A DNA stretch of 64,000 nucleotides from Moniliella sp. 'wahieum' (Eukaryota > Basidiomycota > Moniliellomycetes > Moniliellales > Moniliellaceae): contig RSEE01000031.1 of assembly GCA_003971905.1 (NCBI GenBank), forward strand, positions 1-64,000, written 5' to 3'. Below, in pieces: positions 55,880-64,000 of this stretch (the stretch's first letter is position 1; the number at the start of each line of letters is the position of its first letter). Position numbers and translations under genes: made by a program. The notes beneath the pieces were generated by a model that was given only the letters and a program-made list of their open reading frames with translations, had not been told where the DNA came from and did no database searches.

Positions 55880-57839
55880 GAGCCGGAGGGTCCTGATATC
55901 CTGGCAATCCCCCTGGTTCCTTGACCTTAGTGGCGCTTCCAAACAACCCCCGCAAGATGAACGGTTCGGTTTAGACGTAGCGTTCCCCCTGTCCCAGCCT
56001 TAAGCTCTGTCAATGGAATGCACACAAAAGTGTACTCAGTCTGGTCCGTGATCAATCGATCACGAAACCAAACCTGAAAGGATCGAGAGAGACCAGTGAG
56101 GAATAGTGATTCGACTAGAGGGCAGTCCAAAAGAAAAAAAAGATCTGCAGCTCTTTGTGTACAACGATGCGAGGCGTTGCAGGCTTCTGGGAGGAAAAAT
56201 CTTCCCTCCTCGCCAAGGTCAAGTGGAGCGTTTTCACATGCAAAACGGTTTTGCAGATCCAATGGGCCCGGATTGCCTATAGCGTGGAAATTGTAGAGAG
56301 CGGTCACTATAAAGACTCAAGCTCGTTGGGGCCCTTACCTCACAATTACATTCACAGAGAGTACATACATGTGCGTGTAGCTACTAACAATAGCGCAAAG
56401 CGGGGCTAGGGGCGTAGAAAATGCCAGGGTAGTTGGCACGAACGAGTAAGTATTCCCAGTAGGGGATATGAGCTTCATTGGGGGTAGTATGCCAGTGGAT
56501 GGTTCCTTGCATCACGAGATTGGCATAAGGAATTGAAAAGAAGGGAGACCGGGGACCGTAGGCTTCTTGGCCCGCTTTTGACCATAGCAATCACAGTCCA
56601 GAAAAATAACAAAATTAACTAGAGTATCCTTCTGGCCGTACAGCGTTTTGGGGGGGGCTGAGGTTGAAGAGAGGTAGGCATGGGAGAGTAGGACTGAGCC
56701 CATAGTATATGGGCAAGCGAAGTAAGATCTGAGAAGGGCAGATGGGGCAATAAAACGATGTAATGGTCATTGGGTGCGATGGTTGTGTAATGGTCATTGG
56801 GTGCGATGGTTGTGAATTGAAGGCGAAACCCGCGGGCTCCGCTCTCTGTTATCGATTGATAGCAAAACTTCCTTCGACTGCCCCCGTCTTCCTCAGTCCG
56901 TTTGACTTCATGGATTCCAGTCAGTGCGCGCTGAGCTACTCACCTGCTCTTTGTGCTCACCCAACGGACCCCAACGCGTATATTTACAGCAGACTATTGG
57001 ATTATGGATCCCCAGCATCTATAAACCGTGGTCCGTATTGTTACTTTTGATAGTCTACAGGTGTTGGTGTCTGAACCGCCTGACGTGTCATGATGCCCAT
57101 GATGCCATCAATGACCAAGAAAAGTCTTTTCCCGGAAAAATCAGTAAGGCCTAGTCCCAGACTCAGGAATGCATGCAGCGAGGTGGACAATGGAGAAAGA
57201 CAACGTATAAAAACGGGTTGGCTGTGGGAAGAGAATTTTGTAACAGAGAATGTATATAGCCGCGTGCACCGCCCCACACCCTTATTGTCAACGCGCCCCC
57301 CCACCATGAACGTTGAACCCCGTCTCTATTTGTTCGGGCCAGGGCATCCAAGGTACTCACCATCTAGTTGGGTTGCTTCGGATGGGGAGTTTCACGAAGG
57401 ACGTTCTATCGGCAGACTGCGTCCGACATGGAGAACCCTTTTCGCCCCGTTCTATATCCCCCGGGAGAACTCTTTTTTCGCCCCGTTCTTTACCTCCATT
57501 GCTTCCCAGCCAGCTTTGGAGAAGGTGACAGACAGGGCTAAGCCCAGGACACTTTCTACACGTGATCGACGTGAATCAGTAGTCAGTCCTTCCTCGCCTT
57601 TTTACGACCTTTGACTTCTCTGACAGAAGGCACAAGCGTCACCACCCGTGCAGCGGAGATATTAACTGAAAAGTCACGGCGTGCCTTACCCTCAACCTGC
57701 GCAAGTAGGGGCTCATCATCATCCTAGATACTTGCGCGGAAAGTTGAGGATTATGGCCGATCGTGCCACAGGCTTGGGGAACAAGGTGCATGAAAACTCA
57801 GCCAAGACGTGCCCGAGGTTGATTGTAGTACTCTCCCGG
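55880..57839. other. Spacer between the two retroelement copies
   Basis: A perfect 27 bp tandem duplication lies at 56760-56813. A plus frame of 174 codons at 57090-57614 has no known domain, contains a near-repeat (LFAPFYIPREN and FFAPFFTS) and is not supported as a gene. The remainder shows short frames only. Confidence 0.5.
56760..56813 (+). repeat. Perfect 27-bp tandem duplication
   Basis: Two identical copies of GTAATGGTCATTGGGTGCGA followed by TGGTTGT. Lack of divergence suggests a recent event. Confidence 0.9.
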
Positions 57840-58622
57840 GAGGGCTGTTACTATGGAGGTACTACACTCAAAACCAAGCTGCGCCATCTGCTTTGCTTCA
57901 AGTAGATGGAGGCCGAGCTGGATGATGTGCTCAACGAGATTGATGCCTTCATCTGGCAGAAGTTCAGACGGATCCGGGGCGAGGAGGTCCCCCATCATCA
58001 AGATACGAAGGACGATCACTTCGACATGGTCATGAGCCTGTCTCTCCGGAAGAGAGGATGCGGCGGCCCGCTTTACTCGTATATTGCGCCCCACGCACGT
58101 GCTGCACCCCACGAGGTCAACGACGATCTCATTACCACTTCGTTGACCCCTCGGAAGTACCCGACGAAGGCAATTACGATGCAGCTCAAGCCTAGGAGAT
58201 GTGGAGAAGAGCCGACTGGAACTGCTCAAGAAACTCGACGATGCCAATCAAGGTGTTCGATGAAGAGCACAGCCATGTGCTCACCTACACTTGGTTCCTC
58301 AATTCCATCAACAGCGTGCCTGCGGCTCACTGACAAGTATAATATAGGTTCAAGTTGGTATCCAGGCGGAGCTCGGCACGCTGTGCCGCTCCACGCGCAG
58401 CATGTGCAAGTGGGGCGTCACGTCCTCACTAAGCACATCACATCAGGGATTTGCACCCGCACCAAGTCCACACGTTTGGTGCATTGCATGGGGCTGTGCG
58501 GAGGTCATTCCCCAGCTCGTGCGCTCCGTTCCCGACGCCTGCACCCACAATCCGCCGAGTGCGGCGGACGAGGATATGGGACCAGGCGTGGGAGGAAGAC
58601 AATGCGTACTGACACTCGATAG
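57840..58622 (+). mobile_element. Degenerate non-LTR retroelement fragment (copy 2)
   Basis: Clearly homologous at DNA level to copy 1 and in the same orientation: LKTKLRHLL, MEAELDDVLNEIDAFI, DDHFDMVMSLSLRKRGCGGP, LYSYIAPHARAA. It has decayed: a TAG stop at 57903 replaces the CAG of copy 1, and several frameshifts follow 58140. The zinc-knuckle region is readable only by switching frames (58330-58470). By eye it is roughly four-fifths identical over the best 200 bases. Like copy 1 it starts near the same internal point of the ORF, so both are 5'-truncated. Confidence 0.75.
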
Positions 58623-59432
58623 AAAGAGGAAGGAATAAAGGTGAATGACTCTGAAAGGTGCACCGAGCCAGTAGGACAATGTTCCCTAAGAATTAGCAGT
58701 AGGAACAATCAAACACGAAGATGGTCCACAGTATAATGTAGGCAGGGTCTCCGTCCTCAGCAAGAACATAAATACATGAGGGGAGAATCTCACAACGAGA
58801 ACGAGAGAGACGTCTGGATCTGGAAACGAACGTGCAGATCCGGCTGCTCAACTTCCACTTGTGCTCTATCCCCAAGACCAAAGACCAAGATTTGAGGTAG
58901 AATAAAGTCAGTAAGAGAAGGGACACAAAGCGCACGCACGGATCTCCTCAGCCGTACGGACTGAAGGGACTGGATCTTGGTCGGCCAGATTGAAGGAAGT
59001 ATGCTCTGTTTAGGCGCAAGGGAATAGGGGTTGGTTACGCGAGCCAGCCGGCAGTAACCCGTAACACGGATGGTCTGGGTAGCCACGATGGACCTAGTTT
59101 TGGTTTGGGGGGCGAGCTCTGGGATTGGGGTTAGAGAGGCAAAGATAGCGCATAGGCTCCGCCAGGCTTGCCTGTCCGTCTTCGCCCGTAACACTGAAGC
59201 TGATATACACGAGCACCGCGACGCTTTTGGAACACCGAGAGAATAAGGAGCCGATTCGGGTGAGCAGAATGCGACAGGGACGCTCTCAACAATCCGACCG
59301 TTCCGTTCGGGCCATTCGAGACGGGTGTGGAGCTAGATACTAGGCAGAAAGTGAAGGAATTTTGAGATCAAAGCTCCATTTCAGACGCTGACTTATAGCT
59401 CTTGAATCAGAGTCTGAAGATGAAGGCAATCA
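58623..59432. other. Spacer before the tRNA gene; no gene called
   Basis: A minus-strand frame of 134 codons (58790-59194) has no recognisable domain. Nothing else is evident. This may be decayed retroelement flank. Confidence 0.45.
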
Positions 59433-59532
59433 GGTCGGATGGTCTAGCTGGTCATGACGTACGCTTCACATCCTGGAGCAACAGGTCTCGTTGAGACGCG
59501 TAAGGTCCCCGGTTCGATCCCGGGTTCGATCA
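59433..59532 (+). tRNA. tRNA-Val (anticodon CAC) with a 26-nt intron
   Basis: The acceptor stem GGTCGGA (59433-59439) pairs with TTCGATC (59525-59531) using two G-U pairs, and A59532 is the discriminator. The D arm is GTC...GAC. The anticodon stem TACGC (59460-59464) pairs with GCGTA (59498-59502). The T arm is CCCGG-TTCGATC-CCGGG. The loop TTCACA then continues into 59471-59496, a 26 nt insertion directly after position 37, the canonical place for nuclear tRNA introns. C59497 is position 38. Anticodon CAC (59467-59469) reads GUG valine codons. A T6 run at 59534-59539 is the RNA polymerase III terminator. The body matches fungal tRNA-Val closely. Confidence 0.93.
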
Positions 59533-59533
59533 C

Positions 59534-59539
59534 TTTTTT
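59534..59539 (+). terminator. RNA polymerase III T-run terminator of tRNA-Val
   Basis: Six T residues begin one base after the discriminator base of the tRNA. Confidence 0.85.
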
Positions 59540-59982
59540 ACCTTGTCTTTTTGTGGACCCCCTCCTAGCGTCAATATTCAATTCAATAGGCCACATATGG
59601 CTGAGCTTGGGTGGGGCACCTATGTTTTCTCACCTTCACATTTGGTGTTATGGCTTACTATCAGGGGTCAAGCTGAAGGAAGGCACGCTGGGCCAAGGGA
59701 AGATATATAGAGGCAATAACAAGAAACGGACGTCCTGGCGTTGTGAAGCCCGTGCCACAGTCAAAGAAAACATGGAGGTAAGCAAGAAAGCCAGCCAAGG
59801 TAGAGCAGACCGACGGGTAAACAGGCCGTCAAGGAGTCGCATCCAGAAATTAACGCCAGTGCCCAAGGGAGAGGGGCAACGAGGAGGGAAAGAGAAGGAA
59901 GGGAATAGACCTTAAAGCGGTGGGGGGGAGAGGGGAGGGGGGAGAGGGGGGGGGGGGGGGCTTCGGAGGCAGCTTCCTAAAG
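59540..59982. other. Spacer between the tRNA and the DUF3602 gene
   Basis: No conserved coding sequence. A long G-rich run at 59924-59960 lies just beyond the stop of the minus-strand DUF3602 gene. Confidence 0.5.
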
Positions 59983-60766
59983 TTAGGTGGCCAAATGTTC
60001 GGCACTGTCACCAGCTTCGGGGCCTTCGGCCACATCCGCAAGCGGCGGCGCAGTGTGCGGAATGTCGGTCGAGATGTCCCGGGCGGGGGAGTCAGTGGAC
60101 CGGCGAGCGCCGGCGTCACGCGAGCGCGAGCGGGAGAAGGAACGGAACAGCTTTGGAGAAAGAATGTGTCAGGAATGCGGTTCAGGCAGTACGGGTGAGG
60201 GTGGGGCCATAGAGAGAGAGAGAGAAAAAGAGGGGGGTGAGAAGGAGGGACATACTGATCCAACGGGTCCTTCCTTACGTCCGCGCTCAAGACTAGATCC
60301 GCGTCCACGCTCGAGGCTGCCGGAACCTTCATGGTGGAGGTTGCCTCGCCCACCACGGCCCGAGGGAGCGTAGTGCTGAGCTGGCTTCGGTGCGCTTGTA
60401 CTCCTCCTGCAGCTCTTGCTCGTGCAGTTCATCCTGCACGATGCGCGCCCGGTCCGCCGGGTCGCGCGAGGGAGAACGGACGTTGCCCACGCCGCCGCGG
60501 CCGGAGGAAACGACGGGGGGCGGGTGGTCGGATGCATACTGCTGCGCCGCTGTCACGTCGGCAGTGGACATAGAGGAGCTGTGCGAAGAGGATCGGATCT
60601 GGGGGGGGAGTCAGTGCTCTGCCTTACCCTTCTTTGCCTGGGCCGGCCAGCTGATGAGAATGGGGATAGGGGGACGTACGTTGCCAGCGCCGCCGCGGCC
60701 AGTAGCGACCGGGCGGCCGCGGGGCTCATCCTCCGCAGGGTGGTGGGAGCCGAGGCCGAGGACCAT
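59983..60766 (-). CDS. PAR32/DUF3602-like protein with GRGGxGN repeats
   Basis: Exon 1 (60766-60680, 29 codons) ends in RPVATGRGGAGN. Intron 1 is 60599-60679 (GTACGT...CCCCAG), phase 0. Exon 2 gives SSGRGGVGNVRSPSRDPADR, a charged helix (RIVQDELHEQELQEEYKR) and, after a one-base frame correction near 60380, APSGRGGRGNLHHEGS and LERGRGSSLERGR. A second intron (GTAAGG...CAAAG, about 60160-60280) leads to LFRSFSRSRSRDAGARRS and the stop at 59983. Three GRGGxGN motifs and an Arg-Ser-rich tail are the signature of this fungal family. In budding yeast the best-known member, Par32, is phosphorylated after rapamycin and acts in TORC1/ammonium-transport control. Function here is inferred from that only. 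Confidence 0.82.
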
Positions 60767-61855
60767 GGTGGGTGTAGGGTGTGGGGGCAGGCGGGGGGGG
60801 GTGATGGTGGTGGAGAGAACGACAGCCGTCTGAGATGGCGAGGTGCAGGGGAGGGGCCAAAGCACCGAGCCAGGCACAATCAGGAGAGACTGCCCCGGTG
60901 CGAGCGAGGGCCATCTCCGTGCGCCCAGGGCAAGTGGCTGGACTAGTACGCCTCCTATTTGGACGAGCACACGGGGTAAGCGTATTGAACGGTGCGGGCG
61001 TCTGCTGGGCTTGGCTGGGCCTGGCAGGCACGGGCGAGCAATCTTAACCAACTCAGTCACGCGCGACTGGTCTGGATCGGAGTACACGACGCGCGCTTAT
61101 CGGGCCGAGCATCCCTCCACTCTGGCGCTGTGCAAGCCCCGACGGCCTGCTTGCTTCCGCCCAGCGGCTTGGCACGCACGATAAGCGCATCCACATTCCT
61201 CCTCTTCCGAGCTCGTCCTCGTCCCGCACCCAGCAATCGCTAGGGTTGGTGCAGCATGTCCGCACGGTGATACGCTGATGCATGATGCATGTGTTTCTTG
61301 ATTGCATGTCCCCTTTCCAATTTCATTAGTCATTCATCATTCATCATCGCAGCCCCAATCATCGTTCGTCGATCGACCATCGTCCATCGGCCACTCGACG
61401 TCTCTCTGCTCTCCAAATGCCAGCGTTGCATTGCGGCGCGCGCTCCTTCTATACAGCTCCAAGGCAAGCAGACGCCAGGCCCACCTCATCCACGGGGTGC
61501 CTTTTGCAGCGTGCATCCTGCCCACTTGTTCGGCGCTCCCCCATTGCCCAGAGCGCAAGATCCACAATCTCCCATGGCAGCACCCAGTACGTCCACCCAT
61601 CCGTCCATTCCAGCACTCCATCTCCACCCTGGCTGTCCATAAACTACATCTATGGTCCGCCGGCAGCCTGACGCAGGCACATGGTCCCGAGTAAAGGGGG
61701 ACTCGATCCAGAGTAGAGTTTTTTCAAGGGCACAAAGCCCAAGCCAACCCTCAGCGAAGCAGGGTACCGGATTGGGGAGGGGGGGCGGGCATCCTCGCGG
61801 CGGCGAAGACCCTGGATCCTGATCTCCAGCCATGAGGGACAAGCTATATGGCTCT
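60767..61855. other. Intergenic region between DUF3602 and uS15 genes
   Basis: It contains the presumed DUF3602 promoter and the 3' flank of the uS15 gene. A short heptamer array (CATTAGT, CATTCAT, CATTCAT) lies at 61324-61344. No conserved coding sequence was seen. Confidence 0.5.
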
Positions 61856-62309
61856 TTAAGCAACGAGGGTCGAAGCCGTAGCCGACTCGTACTTGAAAGT
61901 AGGCGGCACGGCACCCTTGGCCTTGTAGTACCGGGTGAGACGGTGGATGCGCGACTCGATGAGAATCAAGCGGAACTTCGAGTCCATGTCCTTGCGGTTA
62001 CGCTCGAGGTGCTTGCGCACCGACACGGCCTTCTTGATGAGGTGGTAGAGGTCCTCGGGGATCTGGGGCGCCAGGCCTTCCGACTTGAGAATACGCAGGA
62101 TCTTGTTACCGGTAACAAAGCGGACCTGGGCAATGCCCTGCGAGTCACGCAGCTGCACGCCAATCTGCGACGGGGTAAGACCCTTACGCGCCAGCTTGAA
62201 GATCTGGTTCGCCACCTCCTCCGGGGTGGCCTTGAGCCGAGGGGGGCGAGCGCCTGTAAGGCAGTGCCGAGGACGAAATGCCCTTACCCTTACCGTACAT
62301 ACGACCCAT
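61856..62309 (-). CDS. RPS13: 40S ribosomal protein S13 (uS15), one frameshift
   Basis: Component of the small cytosolic ribosomal subunit. The start at 62309 gives [20 protein letters not shown]. After a frame break at the G run near 62240 (minus-strand C run), the protein continues with [80 protein letters not shown] and [11 protein letters not shown] to the TAA at 61856-61858. Length (about 151 residues) and order are those of eukaryotic S13 throughout. The single break falls where the family has an invariant Trp-Leu-Lys stretch, so it is almost certainly a sequencing error, not a pseudogene. It is divergently arranged with eS6. Confidence 0.95.
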
Positions 62310-62721
62310 GGTGCCTGTTCACGCCATTCACGTCAGCTCTCCTGGGTCAATTTGGGTGGAGGGGAGCAAGAGCCCCCCCGCGTGTTAGAGTTGCTACACA
62401 CCTAGTTAGTCTTGTGTGGCGTCAACGGTGGTGAGTTGGCGATGGGAGCGGCAGCAGCCGTCCTGCGCTGAATCCAGCCCAAGGCGCACCTGGCTGCGGG
62501 AGGGCCGCTGGGCATAGTAGGGTTGGGTTCGAGCGCGGCTGCGGCAAGTGAGAAGTGCGTGGGGTGAAGAAGACTGGCGTGGTGCGAGGGTTGGAAAAAG
62601 AAATTCAGACAAGACTCGCCCCGTGCTGGGCCAAGCCCACTGGCTGGCTAGCGTCACGCTCGACTTTCTTCGTCCCCGTTGCCTGCCACCTGCGCTACAC
62701 TGCTACCTCACCGCCACCAAG
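62310..62721. promoter_or_regulatory. Shared divergent promoter region of uS15 and eS6
   Basis: About 410 bp lie between the two ribosomal protein start codons, so upstream elements of both must reside here or be shared. A pyrimidine-rich stretch (CTCGACTTTCTTCGTCCCCG, about 62660-62680) precedes the eS6 start and resembles the leaders of highly expressed fungal genes. I did not find a specific known factor motif. Confidence 0.6.
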
Positions 62722-63451
62722 ATGAAGCTCAACTTGCCAACCCGCTACCGGGGCTCAGAAGAGCGTTGAGATCGACGATGACCGCAAGACGCGTATCTTC
62801 TGGGAGAAGCGCATGGGTCAGGACGTTGAGATCGACGCGCTCGGGGACGAGTTCAAGGGCTACGTTGTCCGCATTGGCGGCGGCAACGACAAGCAGGGGT
62901 TCCCCATGAAGCAGGGTGTGCTGGTTCCCCACCGTGTGCGTCTTCTGCTCAGCGAGGGCCACTCGTGCTACCGCCAGCGGCGCACCGGTGAGCGCCGGCG
63001 CAAGTCGGTCCGTGGCTGCATTGTCGCTGCCGACATTGCTGCGCTGCACCTGGTGATTGTCAAGCAGGGTGAGCAGGAGATTCCTGGCCTGACTGACGAG
63101 GCCAGCATTGTTCCCAAGCGTCTTGGTCCCAAGCGTGCCAACCACATTCGCAAGTTCTTCAAACTTGACGAAGGAGGACGATGTGCGGCAGTACGTTATC
63201 CGTCGCGAGGTGGTGCCCAAGGCGGAGGGCAAGAAGCCCTACACCAGGCTCCCAAGATCCAGCGCCTCATCACCCCTGTGCGCCTGCAGCACAAGCGCCA
63301 CCTCTTCTCGCTTAAGGTGCGCAAGCAGCGTGAGCAGGCTGCCCAGAAGGCCGACTACGAGAAGCTGCTCGCTTCGCGCCAGGCAGACAAGGCGGCTGCG
63401 CACCACGCTCACCGTGTGGCCGTGGCGGCTGCCAAGGCCCAGACGGCCTAA
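62722..63451 (+). CDS. RPS6: 40S ribosomal protein S6 (eS6), several frameshifts
   Basis: Component of the small cytosolic ribosomal subunit and in most eukaryotes a TOR-pathway phosphorylation target. The ATG at 62722 is followed by MKLN, then two breaks near 62735 and 62741. The body is unmistakable: [98 protein letters not shown]. Breaks follow near 63162 (extra A) and 63246 (missing bases). Between them another frame reads [20 protein letters not shown], and after the second the original frame resumes at [20 protein letters not shown] and runs to the TAA at 63451. The C-terminus lacks the Arg-Arg-Ser-Ser-rich phospho-tail of animals and ends in an Ala-rich helix. All core parts are present, so the gene is functional in the organism and the breaks are technical. 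Confidence 0.95.
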
Positions 63452-63721
63452 GTCGGAGGTTGTTTCGCCACCTTGTTGGCACGCTGCTCGCAGCCTGGAG
63501 GATGAGCGCACAAGTTCGATTCGTCCAAATGGGGTGGCAGCTGGGTTTGTTGCGGTGCTGTACGTGGGCGATGCCCTATCAAAATCAGGCACTTGTATGC
63601 TATGCAATTCCTCTTCGTAGGGCTACCAGATTACAGGATGAAAGTGGGAGGTGAGAAGTGAGAAAAAGTGAGGTAGTCTGGATTTGAGTGAGATGCAAAA
63701 AAAGGGTAGTGCGTCACCGAA
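63452..63721. other. Convergent 3' region between eS6 and the acidic protein gene
   Basis: 270 bases without a gene between two convergent stops. No strong hairpin or repeat was seen. Confidence 0.5.
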
Positions 63722-64000
63722 CTACTCGTCCTCAGAGTCGAAGTGAGCATCATCTCTTCTGGGTCAATTTCATCAGGGTCAAACCCATCGTCTTCCTCTT
63801 GCCACCCGTCCTCCTGTTGGACATAGCCCTCGTCATCGACATCCAGAGTGTAGCCACCATTTTCGATCACTTCTTCAGCGCGTTCCAACTGCTCCTCCAT
63901 GCTTCTTCATCCCAGTCCTCGTCTTCCACCACGATTTGCACCATCCCACTGGCAAACAACCACCACACCAACCCCAACACCGTACCGCCTAGCCAAATTT
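63722..64000 (-). CDS. 3' part of an acidic protein (runs off the window edge)
   Basis: Reading from the window end, the minus strand gives MVQIVVEDEDWDEE, then after a small frame change EEQLERAEEVIENGGYTLDV, QEDGWQEEDDGFDPDEIDPE and, after another one-base correction near 63755, DDAHFDSEDE with a stop at 63722-63724. The segment is strongly Asp/Glu-rich with one amphipathic helix. Only the C-terminal end is present and no domain identifies the protein. The frame changes follow the same single-base pattern as in neighbouring genes; one could instead be an intron. Confidence 0.5.

Noticed and set aside
57090-57614. A 174-codon plus-strand frame between the retroelement copies
   Set aside because: No domain, no relation to the retroelement ORF and no partner exons; I keep it only as a remark in the spacer entry.
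59454-59915. A 153-codon plus-strand frame
   Set aside because: It begins inside the tRNA-Val gene and translates the T arm; the rest has no conserved features.
62722-63451. eS6 as a processed pseudogene because of its frameshifts
   Set aside because: Neighbouring conserved genes show the same kind of breaks, the gene has an intact partner in divergent arrangement, and the protein is otherwise fully conserved; sequencing error is simpler.

Overview
The window looks like nuclear DNA of a filamentous or yeast-like higher fungus (Dikarya, more likely Basidiomycota). The reasons are split genes with short GT-AG introns, a Zn(II)2Cys6 regulator, a SEC2-type Rab exchange factor, a PAR32/DUF3602-like protein with GRGGxGN motifs, eukaryotic ribosomal proteins eS6 and uS15, and an intron-bearing nuclear tRNA-Val. 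There are no operons or Shine-Dalgarno signals. Species-level placement is not possible from the sequence alone.

Layout. 1-2.4 kb: no convincing gene; G-rich tracts and two perfect palindromes. 2.4-3.06 kb (minus): a small membrane/coiled-coil protein. 3.5-4.9 kb (plus): a Ser/Pro-rich unidentified gene with a KEN-box-like motif. 4.97-8.92 kb (plus): SEC2. 10.05-16.5 kb (minus): a long, extremely low-complexity protein wrapped around one well-conserved fungal domain. 16.87-18.25 kb (plus): START-domain protein, convergent with a dienelactone hydrolase (minus, ends 19.01 kb). 22.09-26.55 kb (plus): zinc-cluster transcription factor. 29.11-29.92 kb (plus): gluconokinase. About 30-43.6 kb: a less GC-rich island with transposon-like or orphan genes, acidic repeats and long stretches without genes. 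44.45-47.6 kb (minus): two-finger C2H2 protein. 47.6-59.4 kb: gene-poor DNA with many short tandem repeats and two 5'-truncated non-LTR retroelement copies. 59.43-59.53 kb: tRNA-Val(CAC). 59.98-60.77 kb (minus): DUF3602 protein. 61.86-63.45 kb: divergent ribosomal protein pair uS15/eS6. 63.72 kb to the end: 3' part of an acidic protein.

Two window-wide observations matter most. First, nearly every recognisable conserved gene in the GC-rich parts, including the two ribosomal proteins, carries one or several 1-2 nt frameshifts, mostly at homopolymers. This is best explained by an incompletely corrected long-read assembly, so the CDS spans given here are reconstructed across frameshifts. Second, the non-coding GC-rich DNA contains more than twenty short tandem arrays whose unit is 7 bp but whose sequence differs at almost every locus; none was noticed from about 29 to 47.8 kb. 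Low-complexity coding DNA instead uses 6 bp and other multiple-of-3 units.
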